Source of the DNA: Paenibacillus sp. PL91 | GTDB taxonomy: Bacteria > Bacillota > Bacilli > Paenibacillales > Paenibacillaceae | DNA: 64,000 nucleotides | Assembly: GCF_012935325.2 (NCBI RefSeq) | Contig: NZ_JABBYG020000013.1 | Span: 1-64,000, forward strand | Direction: 5' to 3' | In this document: positions 7,620-15,658 of the stretch, piece after piece | How positions within the stretch are numbered: the first letter of the stretch is position 1 | How the letters are laid out: the number at the start of each line of letters is the position of its first letter | Translations under genes and position numbers: made by a program | Notes under the pieces: model-generated | The model's input: only the letters and a program-made list of their open reading frames with translations | Database searches by the model: none | What the model was told of the DNA's origin: nothing

Positions 7620-7774
7620 AACCATCCATAGGTGGATGCCTAAGCAGGATGGTTTTTCCTGCTAGGTCGGACGAAATGTTTCTTTATGGGTAAGAATCGC
7701 GAAAATCCAATGAATGAGCTTATTTACACAGGCAATAACAGCCGCTTTAAACGGCTTGCCCTCGGCACGCTTTT
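7620..7774 (-). pseudogene. 3' remnant of an IS110-family transposase and its element end
   Basis: Read on the minus strand, about 37 codons from 7774 to the stop at 7662-7664 encode KRAEGKPFKAAVIACVNK and then a LIHWIFAILTHKE segment. This matches the conserved C-terminal end of IS110/IS1111-type transposases (GKPFK.A..AC..KL...A.L). Upstream the frame is broken by a stop. Beyond the stop, aaccatcc (7620-7627) pairs with ggatggtt (7647-7654), probably belonging to the element end. The rest of the element is missing and the junction lies directly before the 7796 gene. Confidence 0.75.
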
Positions 7775-7795
7775 AGGCTCGGAGTTTTTGGTTGC

Positions 7796-8224
7796 GTGAG
7801 CTGCGCAGACCGCATCGCACGGCCAGATATAAGGTTGGAGTTCTGGGCCAAAGTCTACAACCTTCCGCAGGACCTCGACGCGATCGACCGTCTATGCACC
7901 GATGACTTCATCCTCTCGAACCCAGATGGTGACGTCGTGGGTCGCGCTGCCTTCAAGGAGTGGGCAAGCACCTTCACCTCGAAGATCCGCGACATGAGGC
8001 TGAAGAGCCTCGACATGTTCAGCGGCGCCGACGGCACGCGCGTCGTGTCGCGCTGGGTAGTCACGGGGTACAACCAAGGTGTACTCGGTTCCCCGCCCGA
8101 CGATCGCCCGATTCAGCTCTCCGGCATCGCGGTATGGGAGGTCCGTGATGGTAAGCTCGCCCACAACTGGGTAGAGCGAAGCGCATATGAGCTCTCGCAG
8201 CAGCTCGCTAAGCCCGTGAAGTAG
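7796..8224 (+). CDS. SnoaL-like (NTF2 fold) protein with foreign base composition
   Basis: The 142-residue product is an NTF2-fold protein of the SnoaL/ester-cyclase kind: VYNLPQDLDAIDRLCTDDFI, then GRAAFKEWASTF, and the closing strands VSRWVVTGYNQGV and IAVWEVRDGKLAHNWV. Function within the family is unknown. Codons are visibly much richer in G and C at third positions (gacctcgacgcgatcgacc and the like) than the neighbouring genes, which points to acquisition from a high-GC donor. The GTG start at 7796 is the first start shown, but the frame stays open upstream into the IS110 remnant and no good RBS is present. The native 5' end may therefore have been lost. Confidence 0.7.
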   Translation: MSCADRIARPDIRLEFWAKVYNLPQDLDAIDRLCTDDFILSNPDGDVVGRAAFKEWASTFTSKIRDMRLKSLDMFSGADGTRVVSRWVVTGYNQGVLGSPPDDRPIQLSGIAVWEVRDGKLAHNWVERSAYELSQQLAKPVK

Positions 8225-8931
8225 CAAGGCTGCGGACGCGGCCATATTGTAGGTTGTCCTACTCACATTTGATAAATTAGCCGATGATATTGCGGAGGAA
8301 TGGGTACAACGGTTCCGCAGCGAGCGGCATAAAAGCTCGTTGAGTAATAATTGTAGTACCATTCGTGGTTGGTATTCTTTTTGTTCCCGTGCTCAACTAA
8401 CTGGGCACGATAGTGGAGGAGCTTGCTTCGGGCAGCTCTTCTTTCGTTTTCGTTTCCCCATAGAGAAAGGATTCTTATTTCGGGAAGACCTCGACTTACT
8501 TCATCTGGTTGGATGCTCCTCATGTCAAAAGAAAAACACCATTTATCATTGTTTCTCCCTTTGAACTAGACGGCATTGAATTTCCCCAATTATTTAATCA
8601 GTATTAGACTGGTGATCGGTCATTGAAATAAATTTCGTATTGCCATTCTGCCAACAACTTTTCGAGCTGCCCACCCATTCTCACCTAATTGATAAATGGT
8701 GACCTTTTGTAAGGATTCGGAAAGTGACGCCGGTCGCAGCATGGCCAGTTGTTCACGGTGCGGAAGCTGTGGCTAAAACCCGACATGATTGCCGATAAAG
8801 CGCGCGTTCGCCAGCTCGACTTAGCAGAAATGAAGGATTGTTGGGTCAGCTTCAAAGAGCAGTTATAATTCGGTTTTCAAACGCATCTCGGCACGCCATC
8901 GGCTGTACAGCGTGGCGCTCATGTTGGATCC
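8225..8931. other. Intergenic stretch with decayed sequence
   Basis: No intact gene was found here. A variant of the dispersed repeat (actaactgggcacgatag with arms ggagctt/gagctc-like) lies near 8392-8452. Around 8757-8866 an open + strand stretch encodes VRKLWLKPDMIADKARVR and then QLDLAEMKDCWVSFKEQL before a stop. It looks like real former coding sequence but has no start and no family I recognise. A short minus-strand peptide, MGGQLEKLLAEWQYEIYF, lies near 8620-8680. These look like gene debris. Confidence 0.4.
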
Positions 8932-9483
8932 TTATTGACCGGCAGAGACGATTCGGAGCAAGTCCTGAATCAGATGGCGAAGCTCGTCCGAGCTCTTGGC
9001 AACAGTTTTAAAGCCACGCAATGCACCTGTTACCAGTTGTGCCAATCTCATTGGAGGGATGCCTTCTGCCGCGATAGGGTATATTTCCAGTAAGGATGCC
9101 AGCAAGGTTTCCAATTTTCCGTAGCTCGTGTCGAGCGCCACCCGCGCAAACTGGTATGAGCTGTCCGTTATTTCTTTATATTCCGGCGAGTGTAGCGAAT
9201 CGTCGAAATTACGTATCGCCCATACTTCGAGGGCATAAAAAATTTTATCTTCCGTTGTTTTATGGTACAGCAGCCCTTTTTTAATCTCCTCTATGAGGAT
9301 GTCGCCGTAGTGAATAATCGCGGCGTTAAAAATTTCCTCCTTACTCTTAAAGTACAAATAGAGACCTGCGCGCGAAATCCCTGCAGCCTCTGCAATTTCG
9401 TTCATCGATACCCTCTTGTAACCGTACTTGAAAAACACCTCTAACGCCGTCGCAACAATATCCAGTTTCTTTTTATTGTCCAT
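8932..9483 (-). CDS. TetR/AcrR-family transcriptional regulator
   Basis: The protein is 183 residues long. The N-terminal TetR helix-turn-helix is clear: ALEVFFKYGYKRVSMNEIA, then AAGISRAGLYLYFKSKEEIF at residues 28-50. The C-terminal part is the variable ligand domain, with FARVALDTSYGKLETLLASL in its middle. It is divergent from the SDR gene at 9589, with a 105-bp shared control region carrying operator-like palindromes, the usual arrangement in which a TetR protein represses itself and the neighbour. The inducer is unknown. ATG at 9483 has a tggaga-type RBS on its strand. Confidence 0.9.
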   Translation of the reverse strand: MDNKKKLDIVATALEVFFKYGYKRVSMNEIAEAAGISRAGLYLYFKSKEEIFNAAIIHYGDILIEEIKKGLLYHKTTEDKIFYALEVWAIRNFDDSLHSPEYKEITDSSYQFARVALDTSYGKLETLLASLLEIYPIAAEGIPPMRLAQLVTGALRGFKTVAKSSDELRHLIQDLLRIVSAGQ

Positions 9484-9513
9484 ATCTCCATTTTATACAC
9501 TTTACAAACTTTG

Positions 9514-9544
9514 TCCACTTGTATAGAGTGGTCATATAGACACT
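9514..9544. promoter_or_regulatory. Candidate TetR operators between divergent genes
   Basis: Two overlapping palindromes share the arm agtgg. One is CCACT-N7-AGTGG at 9515-9531 and the other is AGTG-N3-ATAT-N3-CACT at 9527-9544. Both lie midway between the TetR and SDR start codons, in an AT-rich region suited to divergent promoters. Confidence 0.5.
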
Positions 9545-9588
9545 TTATGTTTTTTTGTCTAACTTCATTTCAAAGGAGCCAACATCAT

Positions 9589-10578
9589 ATGACGACTGAA
9601 CAAAAACCGCTGCAGTCGGGATTCGGACCCGAAACGACCGCTAAAGAGGTGCTAGCTGGACAAGATCTCAGTGGAAAGGTGGCAATCGTCACAGGCGGAC
9701 ATGGAGGCATCGGGCTGGAAACAACGCGGGCGCTTGCCGGAGCAGGCGCAACCGTAATTGTCGGCGCACGTGATGTCAATAAAGCGCAAGAAGTACTCGC
9801 TCCGCTGAAAAATATTGAGGTGATTCGGCTCGATCTTGCGGATTCCTCCTCGATCGACGAGTTCGCCGCCGTCTTCCTGAGTTCCAATCGTGCGCTCGAC
9901 TTTTTGATTTTGAACGCTGGTGTTAGCTTCCCTCCGACGATTAAAGACGAGCGGGGATTCGATACCCATTTCGCGACGAATTACCTTGGGCATTTTCAAC
10001 TGACAGTAGGCTTATGGAAAGCGCTGAAGCGATCGGGGAACGCTCGGGTCGTCGCTCTTTCGTCGATCGGCCATATGACGGGACCGATCGATTTTGATGA
10101 TCTGCATTTCAGCAGGAGGCCGTACGATAAGGTTGTCTCCTATGGCGAGTCGAAGACCGCGTGCTCGTTGTTTGCCGTTGAGCTCGATAAACGAGGACGA
10201 GAGAACGGAGTGCGCGCTTTTGCAGTTCATCCCGGCGCCATTCTCTCGGGTTTGGCCCGACACTTGAGCGATGAGGAACTGGCTGGTTGGGGCGTAAGAC
10301 GGAACGAAGACGGCACCTATACGTCTTCCGGAGGCTTCAAAACCGCTGAGCAAGGCGCCGCGACATCCGTATGGTGCGCAGTCAGTCCGATGCTGAACGG
10401 CAAAGGAGGCGTCTATTGCGAAGACGGCGACATCGCGGAGGCCGTACCGGCTGACAGCCCGCTGCAGCGTGGAGTCCGTTCGTGGGCCATCGATCCGGTG
10501 TTGGCCGAAAAGCTTTGGACGATCAGTGAAGATCTTCTGCACATTCCTCATGGAACAATCAATTCCTTGGAGTCGTGA
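9589..10578 (+). CDS. Short-chain dehydrogenase/reductase (retinol dehydrogenase-like)
   Basis: This is an oxidoreductase of the extended SDR type resembling retinol dehydrogenase/WWOX-like proteins. The cofactor motif is VTGGHGGIGLE near residue 40, LILNAG gives the NAG motif, VALSSIGH supplies the catalytic Ser, and YGESKTA gives the YxxxK pair. The open frame extends back to 9511, but the ATG at 9589 has an aaaggag RBS at 9572-9578 with 10-bp spacing, so the product is 329 residues. It is divergent from the TetR gene and probably repressed by it. The substrate is unknown; such proteins often reduce xenobiotic carbonyls. Codon usage is GC-richer than the HxlR and RidA neighbours, in keeping with a mosaic region. 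Confidence 0.85.
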   Translation: MTTEQKPLQSGFGPETTAKEVLAGQDLSGKVAIVTGGHGGIGLETTRALAGAGATVIVGARDVNKAQEVLAPLKNIEVIRLDLADSSSIDEFAAVFLSSNRALDFLILNAGVSFPPTIKDERGFDTHFATNYLGHFQLTVGLWKALKRSGNARVVALSSIGHMTGPIDFDDLHFSRRPYDKVVSYGESKTACSLFAVELDKRGRENGVRAFAVHPGAILSGLARHLSDEELAGWGVRRNEDGTYTSSGGFKTAEQGAATSVWCAVSPMLNGKGGVYCEDGDIAEAVPADSPLQRGVRSWAIDPVLAEKLWTISEDLLHIPHGTINSLES

Positions 10579-10636
10579 TTGACTCCCGTTGTTGCAAAAT
10601 GATCTATTAATTTTAAGAAATGTATGGAGACTAAAA

Positions 10637-10893
10637 ATGAAAACAGTAGAATTGGGAACACTAAAGTGAGTATAGAAGGTTTGGGCTGCATGGGCATGAG
10701 TACAACCTATGGCCCGAGTAACGACGAGGAGAGCTTGGCTACGCTTCGTCGAGCCATGGAGCTCGGTATCACTTCGACACAGCAGATGTCTCGGACAGAC
10801 CGATGTGGCCAATCTACCGTCCCTGACCAGTTTGCTCATCGCCGTAATTGTGTGCTTGGTGTCGGCAGTCTGATCAGCCAACCGGCAGGATAG
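10637..10893 (+). pseudogene. Truncated, frameshifted aldo/keto reductase
   Basis: The opening reads MKTVELGTLK in one frame. After a shift it continues as VSIEGLGCMGMSTTYG and DEESLATLRRAMELGI in a second frame. After another shift the DTAD motif appears from cgacacagcagat near 10785. This is the N-terminal quarter of a YccK/AKR-type aldo/keto reductase (GLGCMGMS...FDTAD). The catalytic Tyr/Lys part is missing. At least two frameshifts and the truncation make it a pseudogene. It follows the SDR gene by about 60 bp, so it may once have shared the TetR-controlled transcript. Confidence 0.8.
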
Positions 10894-11116
10894 CTGAAGG
10901 AACGGTGTTTTGTGAATATTCTTTATAGTATATTTAACGAATTGATCACAGCAGTTAGGGGGATCTAAATGTATAAAAGGATTCATTGGCATGCGTTTCG
11001 ATATTTCTCATGCCGTTTTCTCAACCCTAGTAATTGCTCACAAATTACCTGTAACTTTTGTTTTAGTGGTTAGATCGAATGGGTTCAATTTAGGATAGAA
11101 ACCGAACCATTATTAA

Positions 11117-11182
11117 AATAACGGGAAACGATAGTTGAACAAAAAAGGAGCCAGTTTGCCGGCGGCAGCTGCTCCTTTTTGT
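11117..11182. repeat. Dispersed hairpin repeat, copy B
   Basis: The segment ataacgggaaacgatagttg then leads to a stem with arms aaaaaggagc (11142-11151) and gctccttttt (11171-11180), with inner complementarity around gccggcggc. It matches copy A at 4688-4742 over most of its length. The rest of 10894-11296 holds no recognisable gene. Confidence 0.7.
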
Positions 11183-11314
11183 CATATTGAATTTGTATTA
11201 AAAGTTATTTTTTATTGAGGCTGTAGACCGAGCTATGATCAGGCTCGGGATGGTTTTGGAATACACCCTTCCCAAGTAAACTGGAGTTATAATCAGATGG
11301 AAGGGAATGTTACT

Positions 11315-11764
11315 ATGATTAAGAAGAGGATTCCGCAGGAAGTAAAAAAGTCTTATTGGTTTTGGCTTGTTGCAGTTGCAGCGGGAGTGTTTGAAATGAT
11401 TATCGCTGTTACTCAAATGCTATCTAAAGACTCTGAAGCCGGAAGCAGTATTCTTATCGCGGTTGGGCTCAGAACCATCATATTTGCCGCCCTTGTCTTC
11501 GTGATTATAAGAATGTACCGCGGAAAAAACTGGGCCCGTTTAGCTCTAACAATACTTCTCGGTGGGATTGGAACTTTTTCCTTGCTAATTGATCCAATCA
11601 ATTGGTTGTTAGAAGGAAATTCGCTTGATAAAGCGTTTACCGGTATGACATTATACTCCAGTTTGTTTGGGTTAAGTCGAATTGTTCATTTGTCTTCAGT
11701 AATTACTGCATTAATTCTAATGTATCGGCCCGCTGCAAATACATACTTTCGAGCAGTTGCATAA
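11315..11764 (+). CDS. Small four-helix membrane protein of unknown function
   Basis: I do not recognise this family. The product, 149 residues from ATG 11315, contains about four hydrophobic helices: FWLVAVAAGVFEMIIAV, ILIAVGLRTIIFAALVFVII, LALTILLGGIGTFSLLI and LSSVITALILMYRPAA. A short KNWAR cytoplasmic-type loop (MYRGKNWARL) after helix 2 is typical of small proteins annotated only as hypothetical membrane proteins. An in-frame ATG at 11297 exists, but 11315 is better supported because gaaggga lies 10 bp ahead of it. The gene stands alone between two repeat copies. Confidence 0.65.
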   Translation: MIKKRIPQEVKKSYWFWLVAVAAGVFEMIIAVTQMLSKDSEAGSSILIAVGLRTIIFAALVFVIIRMYRGKNWARLALTILLGGIGTFSLLIDPINWLLEGNSLDKAFTGMTLYSSLFGLSRIVHLSSVITALILMYRPAANTYFRAVA

Positions 11765-11877
11765 GAGATAGATCGCTAAGCTAACGTTGTTGTGATATTA
11801 CTCATCTAACTCTCATGGAATGGGATATTTCGGAATTTTTGATATTCTCATTATGATAACGGAGGTCGATTTATTAT

Positions 11878-11991
11878 ATGAAAATAGCTGCGCTTTACGA
11901 TATCCATGGAAATTTGCCTGCGCTCAATGCGGTGAGGCCTTTTCCACGCTACTCGGGTAGGTTAACGCAGCGAATCATACTTCTTCGCTGA
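11878..11991 (+). pseudogene. 5' fragment of a metallophosphoesterase gene
   Basis: A strong ggaggt RBS (11861-11866) and ATG at 11878 lead into MKIAALYDIHGNLPALNAV, the opening of calcineurin-like phosphoesterases with the DxHG metal motif. Homology stops after about 19 codons, and the frame runs through unrelated sequence to a stop at 11989-11991. This is the decapitated start of a deleted gene with its expression signals still intact. A piece of the dispersed repeat (gatcgctaagctaacg) sits just upstream at 11771. Confidence 0.75.
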
Positions 11992-12062
11992 AAGGGAATT
12001 AATTGTTAAATGCGAATTTAATCACTTGTTAGCGGTATTCGAAACCAGGGGGGATGGTGGAT

Positions 12063-12776
12063 ATGAGCAACAAACCGGCTGTGTTGGTGCTTGGTGTTTT
12101 TCATTTTCGTTATGTAGAAGACATCCTTGAGCCATATCGTCAAAAAGAAATTCAAGATTTGGTTAAGCGGATCAAGGAGTTTCGCCCTACGAAGGTGTGC
12201 GTGGAGGAAGTTGCAGATCGGAACGATGAGCTAAATGCAGAATATCAAAAATTTCTTTCGGGGGCGTTAGAGCTATCGGCAAACGAATGTCAACAACTGG
12301 GATTTCGTATTGCCTGTGCTATAGGACACGAGAAAATTTATGCGACTGATTGGATGCATCTGGACCAAACAGATATAGACTTGTTGGAACTTGGCTTTGA
12401 AGAAGCAGAAAAAAAACAACCTGAGCTAGTCAAAGAGTCAAAAGAATGGTCGGAACGACTACATAAGATGTTCAAACCCGGAACTGTGCTAGAAATGATT
12501 CGAACGAATAACAATGAAGAGCTAAATGCCTTAGAGCATCAATACTATATTCGATACAGAGCACGCTTGGGTGAGTATCCGGATTATATCGGACCTTTCT
12601 GGTTGCGTTGGTGGTACCGGAGAAACTTAATCATTTATTCTAACATTGCTAGATTGGCTGCGGGAGATGATCGGATTCTAGTCATTTATGGAAGCGGTCA
12701 TAATTATTTACTTAAGCAATTCATCCGTGAGAGTGGGTTGTTTGAGTTGGAACACATTGATACATATCTGAAATGA
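12063..12776 (+). CDS. DUF5694-like protein
   Basis: The product of about 237 residues begins PAVLVLGVFHFRY, contains KVCVEEVADRNDELNAEY near residue 50, and ends with the glycine-rich strand RILVIYGSGHNYLL. This pattern fits DUF5694-type proteins, which are distantly related to TraB/GumN-like putative hydrolases with conserved GxFH and GxGH motifs; the two histidines and the Glu pair are probably functional. No signal peptide is seen. ATG 12054 is in frame but directly abuts the gggggg RBS, so ATG 12063 with normal spacing is preferred. Its biochemical role is unknown. Confidence 0.65.
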   Translation: MSNKPAVLVLGVFHFRYVEDILEPYRQKEIQDLVKRIKEFRPTKVCVEEVADRNDELNAEYQKFLSGALELSANECQQLGFRIACAIGHEKIYATDWMHLDQTDIDLLELGFEEAEKKQPELVKESKEWSERLHKMFKPGTVLEMIRTNNNEELNALEHQYYIRYRARLGEYPDYIGPFWLRWWYRRNLIIYSNIARLAAGDDRILVIYGSGHNYLLKQFIRESGLFELEHIDTYLK

Positions 12777-12834
12777 ATTTTAAAAATCGCAAAGTCTGAG
12801 AATGAGCGAGAGTTTCAAGGAGGCCTTTCAGTTG

Positions 12835-13680
12835 ATGATGCTTGGCAAATGTATAGGTATGGGCTCAAGTTGCGAGGTATACGAATGGGGTGGCGACGAC
12901 AAAGTCGTCAAACTGTTTCATTCAAACACACCGCCGGAAGCCGTTCAGCTCGAATATCGGAACTGCTCCGCTGCTTGGGAAAGCGGACTTCCATCCGCCC
13001 GCCCGTTTGAACAAGTGATATGGGAAGGACGCCACGGAATTATTTACGGGAAGATAGTCGGGGAAACGTTCTTGAAACGAATATTTGAACAATTGTACTC
13101 TTTTCGAGAGATAGACTTTAGCGAAGCAGACAGCGATCTACGAAAATTCGCGAGAGTGCTGAATGACATTCATAAGGGAAAAGTCTTAGGCATTATTACC
13201 GAGCAAATAGAGCATTTAAAAGCGATTATCGGTCGACCTGCAGAGTTTACCGATGACGAAATATCCTCCATCCATGCGTATATGGACCATTTGCCTGTTA
13301 AACGACAGCTGTGCCACGGCGATACCAATCCAGGCAATCTGTTATTGAGAAACGGTACACCGGTCATGGTAGACTGGATGCATGCTTCTCTTGGAAACCC
13401 AGCTGCGGACGTCGCGGAAGTTTGTGTGATGATTGAATATGCCGTCTTGTCGCCTCAAACTCCATCTGACGTAATAGAGTTTTTTGAAGCTTGGCGAAAA
13501 GTTGCCTACAACATTTTTGTCGACGAGTACTGTAAGCTATCTGGGGTAACTGAGGAAGAGATACGGGCTTGGTACATTCCGGCCGCTGCACGTTCAATCG
13601 CATCGGGCGCATTATCGGGCGAACAAATTGCAAAACTAGTTTCTATGATTCGAGATCATCTATGCAATGCCCAAAACTAA
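12835..13680 (+). CDS. Aminoglycoside phosphotransferase/choline kinase-like protein
   Basis: This is an APH-type kinase of about 281 residues. The N-lobe has LGKCIGMGSSCEVYEWG and the ATP-lysine strand DKVVKLF. The catalytic loop LCHGDTNPGNLLL (HGD-x4-N) and the Mg-binding VMVDWMHASLGNPAADVAE (the D of the DFG equivalent) follow around residues 155-195. The family phosphorylates small molecules such as aminoglycosides, choline, homoserine or macrolides; this one cannot be assigned and is not close to a known resistance determinant as far as I can judge. An ATG at 12802 lies in frame, but the aaggagg at 12817-12823 supports the ATG at 12835. It overlaps the tail of a minus-strand TetR remnant. 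Confidence 0.8.
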   Translation: MMLGKCIGMGSSCEVYEWGGDDKVVKLFHSNTPPEAVQLEYRNCSAAWESGLPSARPFEQVIWEGRHGIIYGKIVGETFLKRIFEQLYSFREIDFSEADSDLRKFARVLNDIHKGKVLGIITEQIEHLKAIIGRPAEFTDDEISSIHAYMDHLPVKRQLCHGDTNPGNLLLRNGTPVMVDWMHASLGNPAADVAEVCVMIEYAVLSPQTPSDVIEFFEAWRKVAYNIFVDEYCKLSGVTEEEIRAWYIPAAARSIASGALSGEQIAKLVSMIRDHLCNAQN

Positions 13681-13880
13681 AGATTACTGAGAAGCATCAT
13701 CGTCTCACTAAGCTCCTTCGGAAATTCTGTTTTGATGGAGCCATCCAATATGCCTTGTTCAATGATAGGCTGGATATAAGATGGGCACAGCATCCTCAAT
13801 GATATTTTGCATTCAGTTATCATGCCCGTCGTAACTTCAATAATCAAGAGCAGTAAGCGTTCAGAATATACTTCATTTTC
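13677..13880 (-). pseudogene. C-terminal remnant of a TetR-family regulator
   Basis: On the minus strand a broken frame encodes NEVYSERLLLLIIEVTTG, then after a frame change MQNIIEDAVPILYP, and then in the first frame PIIEQGILDGSIKTEFPKE followed by LSETMMLLSN and a stop at 13677. The EQGI.DG.F.TE.PKE pattern is characteristic of the ligand domain of certain TetR proteins. The DNA-binding half is absent. The remnant overlaps the end of the APH-like gene. The remaining bases to 13974 contain no other gene. Confidence 0.7.
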
Positions 13881-13974
13881 CTAGAGCAGCTATCTTCAAT
13901 TCGACACAACTATTTTGACGATTATACGCTCAAAAATGGTACGCTAAAGCCATCTATTACTCGGGAGTGCAACT

Positions 13975-14583
13975 ATGGTCAAAAAATTGGTTTTAGCTAT
14001 GTTGTATGTTGGTATTGCGCTTCTTATTTATCGATATGGGGATGCTATTTTGAAATGGTTCCAGCAATCCGCTAATGTTCCGCTTGTCGTCGTTATGGCA
14101 ACGCTAATGGCATTATTTCCGATCATTCCTTACCCCGTTATAGGTGGCTTGATTGGCGCTGCCCTCGGTCCTGTGTTAGGCGCAGCTGTAACATGGACAG
14201 GCTCAGCGTCGGCTTCGATTCTTATGTTTCTGCTTATCCGGTATGGCTATCAGGAGTGGGGCATGAAGGTTCTGCACCGCTATCAAAGTATCGGGAAGCT
14301 AACTCTGCTGTTTGAGAGGAATGCTTTTCTAACGATTATGTTCGCTAGACTTGTTCCGTTTATTCCCTCGATTGTTGTCAATCTGTATTCGGCTTTGAGC
14401 CGTGTGTCCTTTGCCACGTACGCGGTCGCCTCGTCTATTGGTAAAATTCCGGCGATGCTGCTGTTCGCAACGATTGGCGATTCGCTAATGACGGAACCTA
14501 AGAACCTAATGGTCACGGTCGGTGTATATGGCATATTTATGATTATGTCGCTTTATGCCTATCGAAGCTGGAAGCGCAATTAG
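13975..14583 (+). CDS. TVP38/TMEM64 (VTT-domain) membrane protein
   Basis: The 202-residue multipass protein is of the VTT/DedA-related type. An N-terminal helix (LVLAMLYVGIALLIY) is followed by the conserved re-entrant region PIIPYPVIGGLIGAALGP with AVTWTGSASASILMFLLIR. The signature FLTIMFARLVPFIPSIVVNLYS carries the FxxR.xPxxP-N motif, and a final pair of helices ends in RSWKRN. Members are proposed lipid scramblases or transport-related proteins in the cytoplasmic membrane. ATG 13975 is preceded by cgggag at suitable spacing. The gene is followed at once by a strong terminator and is a single transcription unit. Confidence 0.85.
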   Translation: MVKKLVLAMLYVGIALLIYRYGDAILKWFQQSANVPLVVVMATLMALFPIIPYPVIGGLIGAALGPVLGAAVTWTGSASASILMFLLIRYGYQEWGMKVLHRYQSIGKLTLLFERNAFLTIMFARLVPFIPSIVVNLYSALSRVSFATYAVASSIGKIPAMLLFATIGDSLMTEPKNLMVTVGVYGIFMIMSLYAYRSWKRN

Positions 14584-14597
14584 ATAGTCAATCCTAT

Positions 14598-14637
14598 GAG
14601 GCCTCTTCGCAACTGATGCGAGCAGAGGTCTTTTTTT
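14598..14637 (+). terminator. Terminator after VTT-domain gene
   Basis: The arms gaggcctcttcgca and tgcgagcagaggtctt form a stem followed by seven T residues. Confidence 0.8.
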
Positions 14638-14688
14638 GTGCTTGTATCTAGTGGAATGGTGGGACAGAGCGTAGGTGGTTTGTTTAAA

Positions 14689-14734
14689 ATGTTCTTTTTA
14701 TGTTCGTAAATGTGTGATATTATAAAAACGAACA
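14689..14734 (+). promoter_or_regulatory. Promoter and DeoR/GlpR-type operator of the kdu operon
   Basis: ATGTTC occurs at 14689-14694 and ATGTTCGT at 14700-14707, and the inverse ACGAACA lies at 14728-14734. An extended -10 (TG-A-TATTAT, 14715-14723) lies between the arms. TGTTCG half sites are typical for DeoR/GlpR-family repressors, and such a repressor is encoded in the operon. Confidence 0.6.
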
Positions 14735-14802
14735 ATAACAAACCAAAGTGCTGGCTTGCGAAGCAAGCCTTGCGCAATAAACCTTTAGGAGGCTTTTATC
14801 CA

Positions 14803-15633
14803 ATGGAAATACGCCATACTACTAATCCTACTGATGTGAAGCAATATGATACAGAACGTCTGCGCAGCGAGTTTTTGATCGAGAGCCTGTTCGAGCAGGA
14901 TCAGCTTAAAATGACCTATACGCATTATGACCGGATGATTGTAGGCGGGGCGCTGCCGGTGAACGAAGCGCTTGAGCTGGAGGATGCGGCTACGCTGAAA
15001 ACCGAATATTTCTTGGAGCGCCGCGAGATTGGCTTCTTAAATATTGGAGGGCCGGCTTCAATCTCCGTCGATGGAGAAGTATACGAGCTGAACAAGCTTG
15101 ATGTTCTTTATGTAGGCAAGGGGAAACGCCAAGTGCTGCTCTCAAGCGTCGACAAAACGAACCCAGCGAAGCTTTACTTCTGTTCTGCGCTCGCGCATGC
15201 AGAAATTGCGACCCGCAAGATGACGATGGAGGAAGCGAATCCGACTCATCTTGGCTCGCAAGAGACTTCTAATGAACGGATTCTCTACAAATACATCCAT
15301 GCAGACGGCATTCAAAGCTGCCAGCTTATGCTTGGCGTAACTAGCCTCAAAACAGGAAGCGTCTGGAACACAATGCCTTCGCATGTTCATGACCGCCGCA
15401 TGGAAGCCTACTTGTATTTTGATATGAACGCCGATGCTCGCGTGTTTCATATGATGGGCGAGCCTTCGCAGACGAGACATCTTGTCGTTGCAAGCGAGCA
15501 AGCGATTATCTCGCCGCCTTGGTCGATCCACTCCGGCGTTGGCACGAGCAACTATACGTTCTGCTGGTCGATGGCTGGCGAGAACTATACATTTACAGAC
15601 ATGGACGCCGTACCTGCAAGCGAGCTAAAATAG
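14803..15633 (+). CDS. kduI: 5-keto-4-deoxyuronate isomerase
   Basis: KduI isomerises 5-keto-4-deoxyuronate, released from unsaturated uronic acids during pectin or related uronate breakdown, to 2,5-diketo-3-deoxygluconate in the cytoplasm. The 276-residue length is standard. The opening EIRHTTNPTDVKQYDTERLR and the central metal-binding cupin segment MPSHVHDRRMEAYLYFDM (the H-x-H and Glu ligands) are diagnostic. The frame stays open to 14710, but the ATG at 14803 has an aggagg RBS at 14787-14792. It is first in a three-gene operon with its DeoR regulator and kduD, and it connects functionally to the GH88 enzyme at 38.6 kb. Confidence 0.95.
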   Translation: MEIRHTTNPTDVKQYDTERLRSEFLIESLFEQDQLKMTYTHYDRMIVGGALPVNEALELEDAATLKTEYFLERREIGFLNIGGPASISVDGEVYELNKLDVLYVGKGKRQVLLSSVDKTNPAKLYFCSALAHAEIATRKMTMEEANPTHLGSQETSNERILYKYIHADGIQSCQLMLGVTSLKTGSVWNTMPSHVHDRRMEAYLYFDMNADARVFHMMGEPSQTRHLVVASEQAIISPPWSIHSGVGTSNYTFCWSMAGENYTFTDMDAVPASELK

Positions 15634-15658
15634 AAACATTCGCTACAGGGGGTGCACT

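Noticed and set aside
8757..8866. Open + strand peptide fragment ending EMKDCWVSFKEQL
   Set aside because: It is not assignable to any family, with no start codon or RBS; noted only as gene debris in the gap entry.
10012..10992. 326-codon minus-strand frame
   Set aside because: It is the antisense shadow of the SDR gene and the AKR remnant; Cys/Arg/His-rich with no motif and no RBS.
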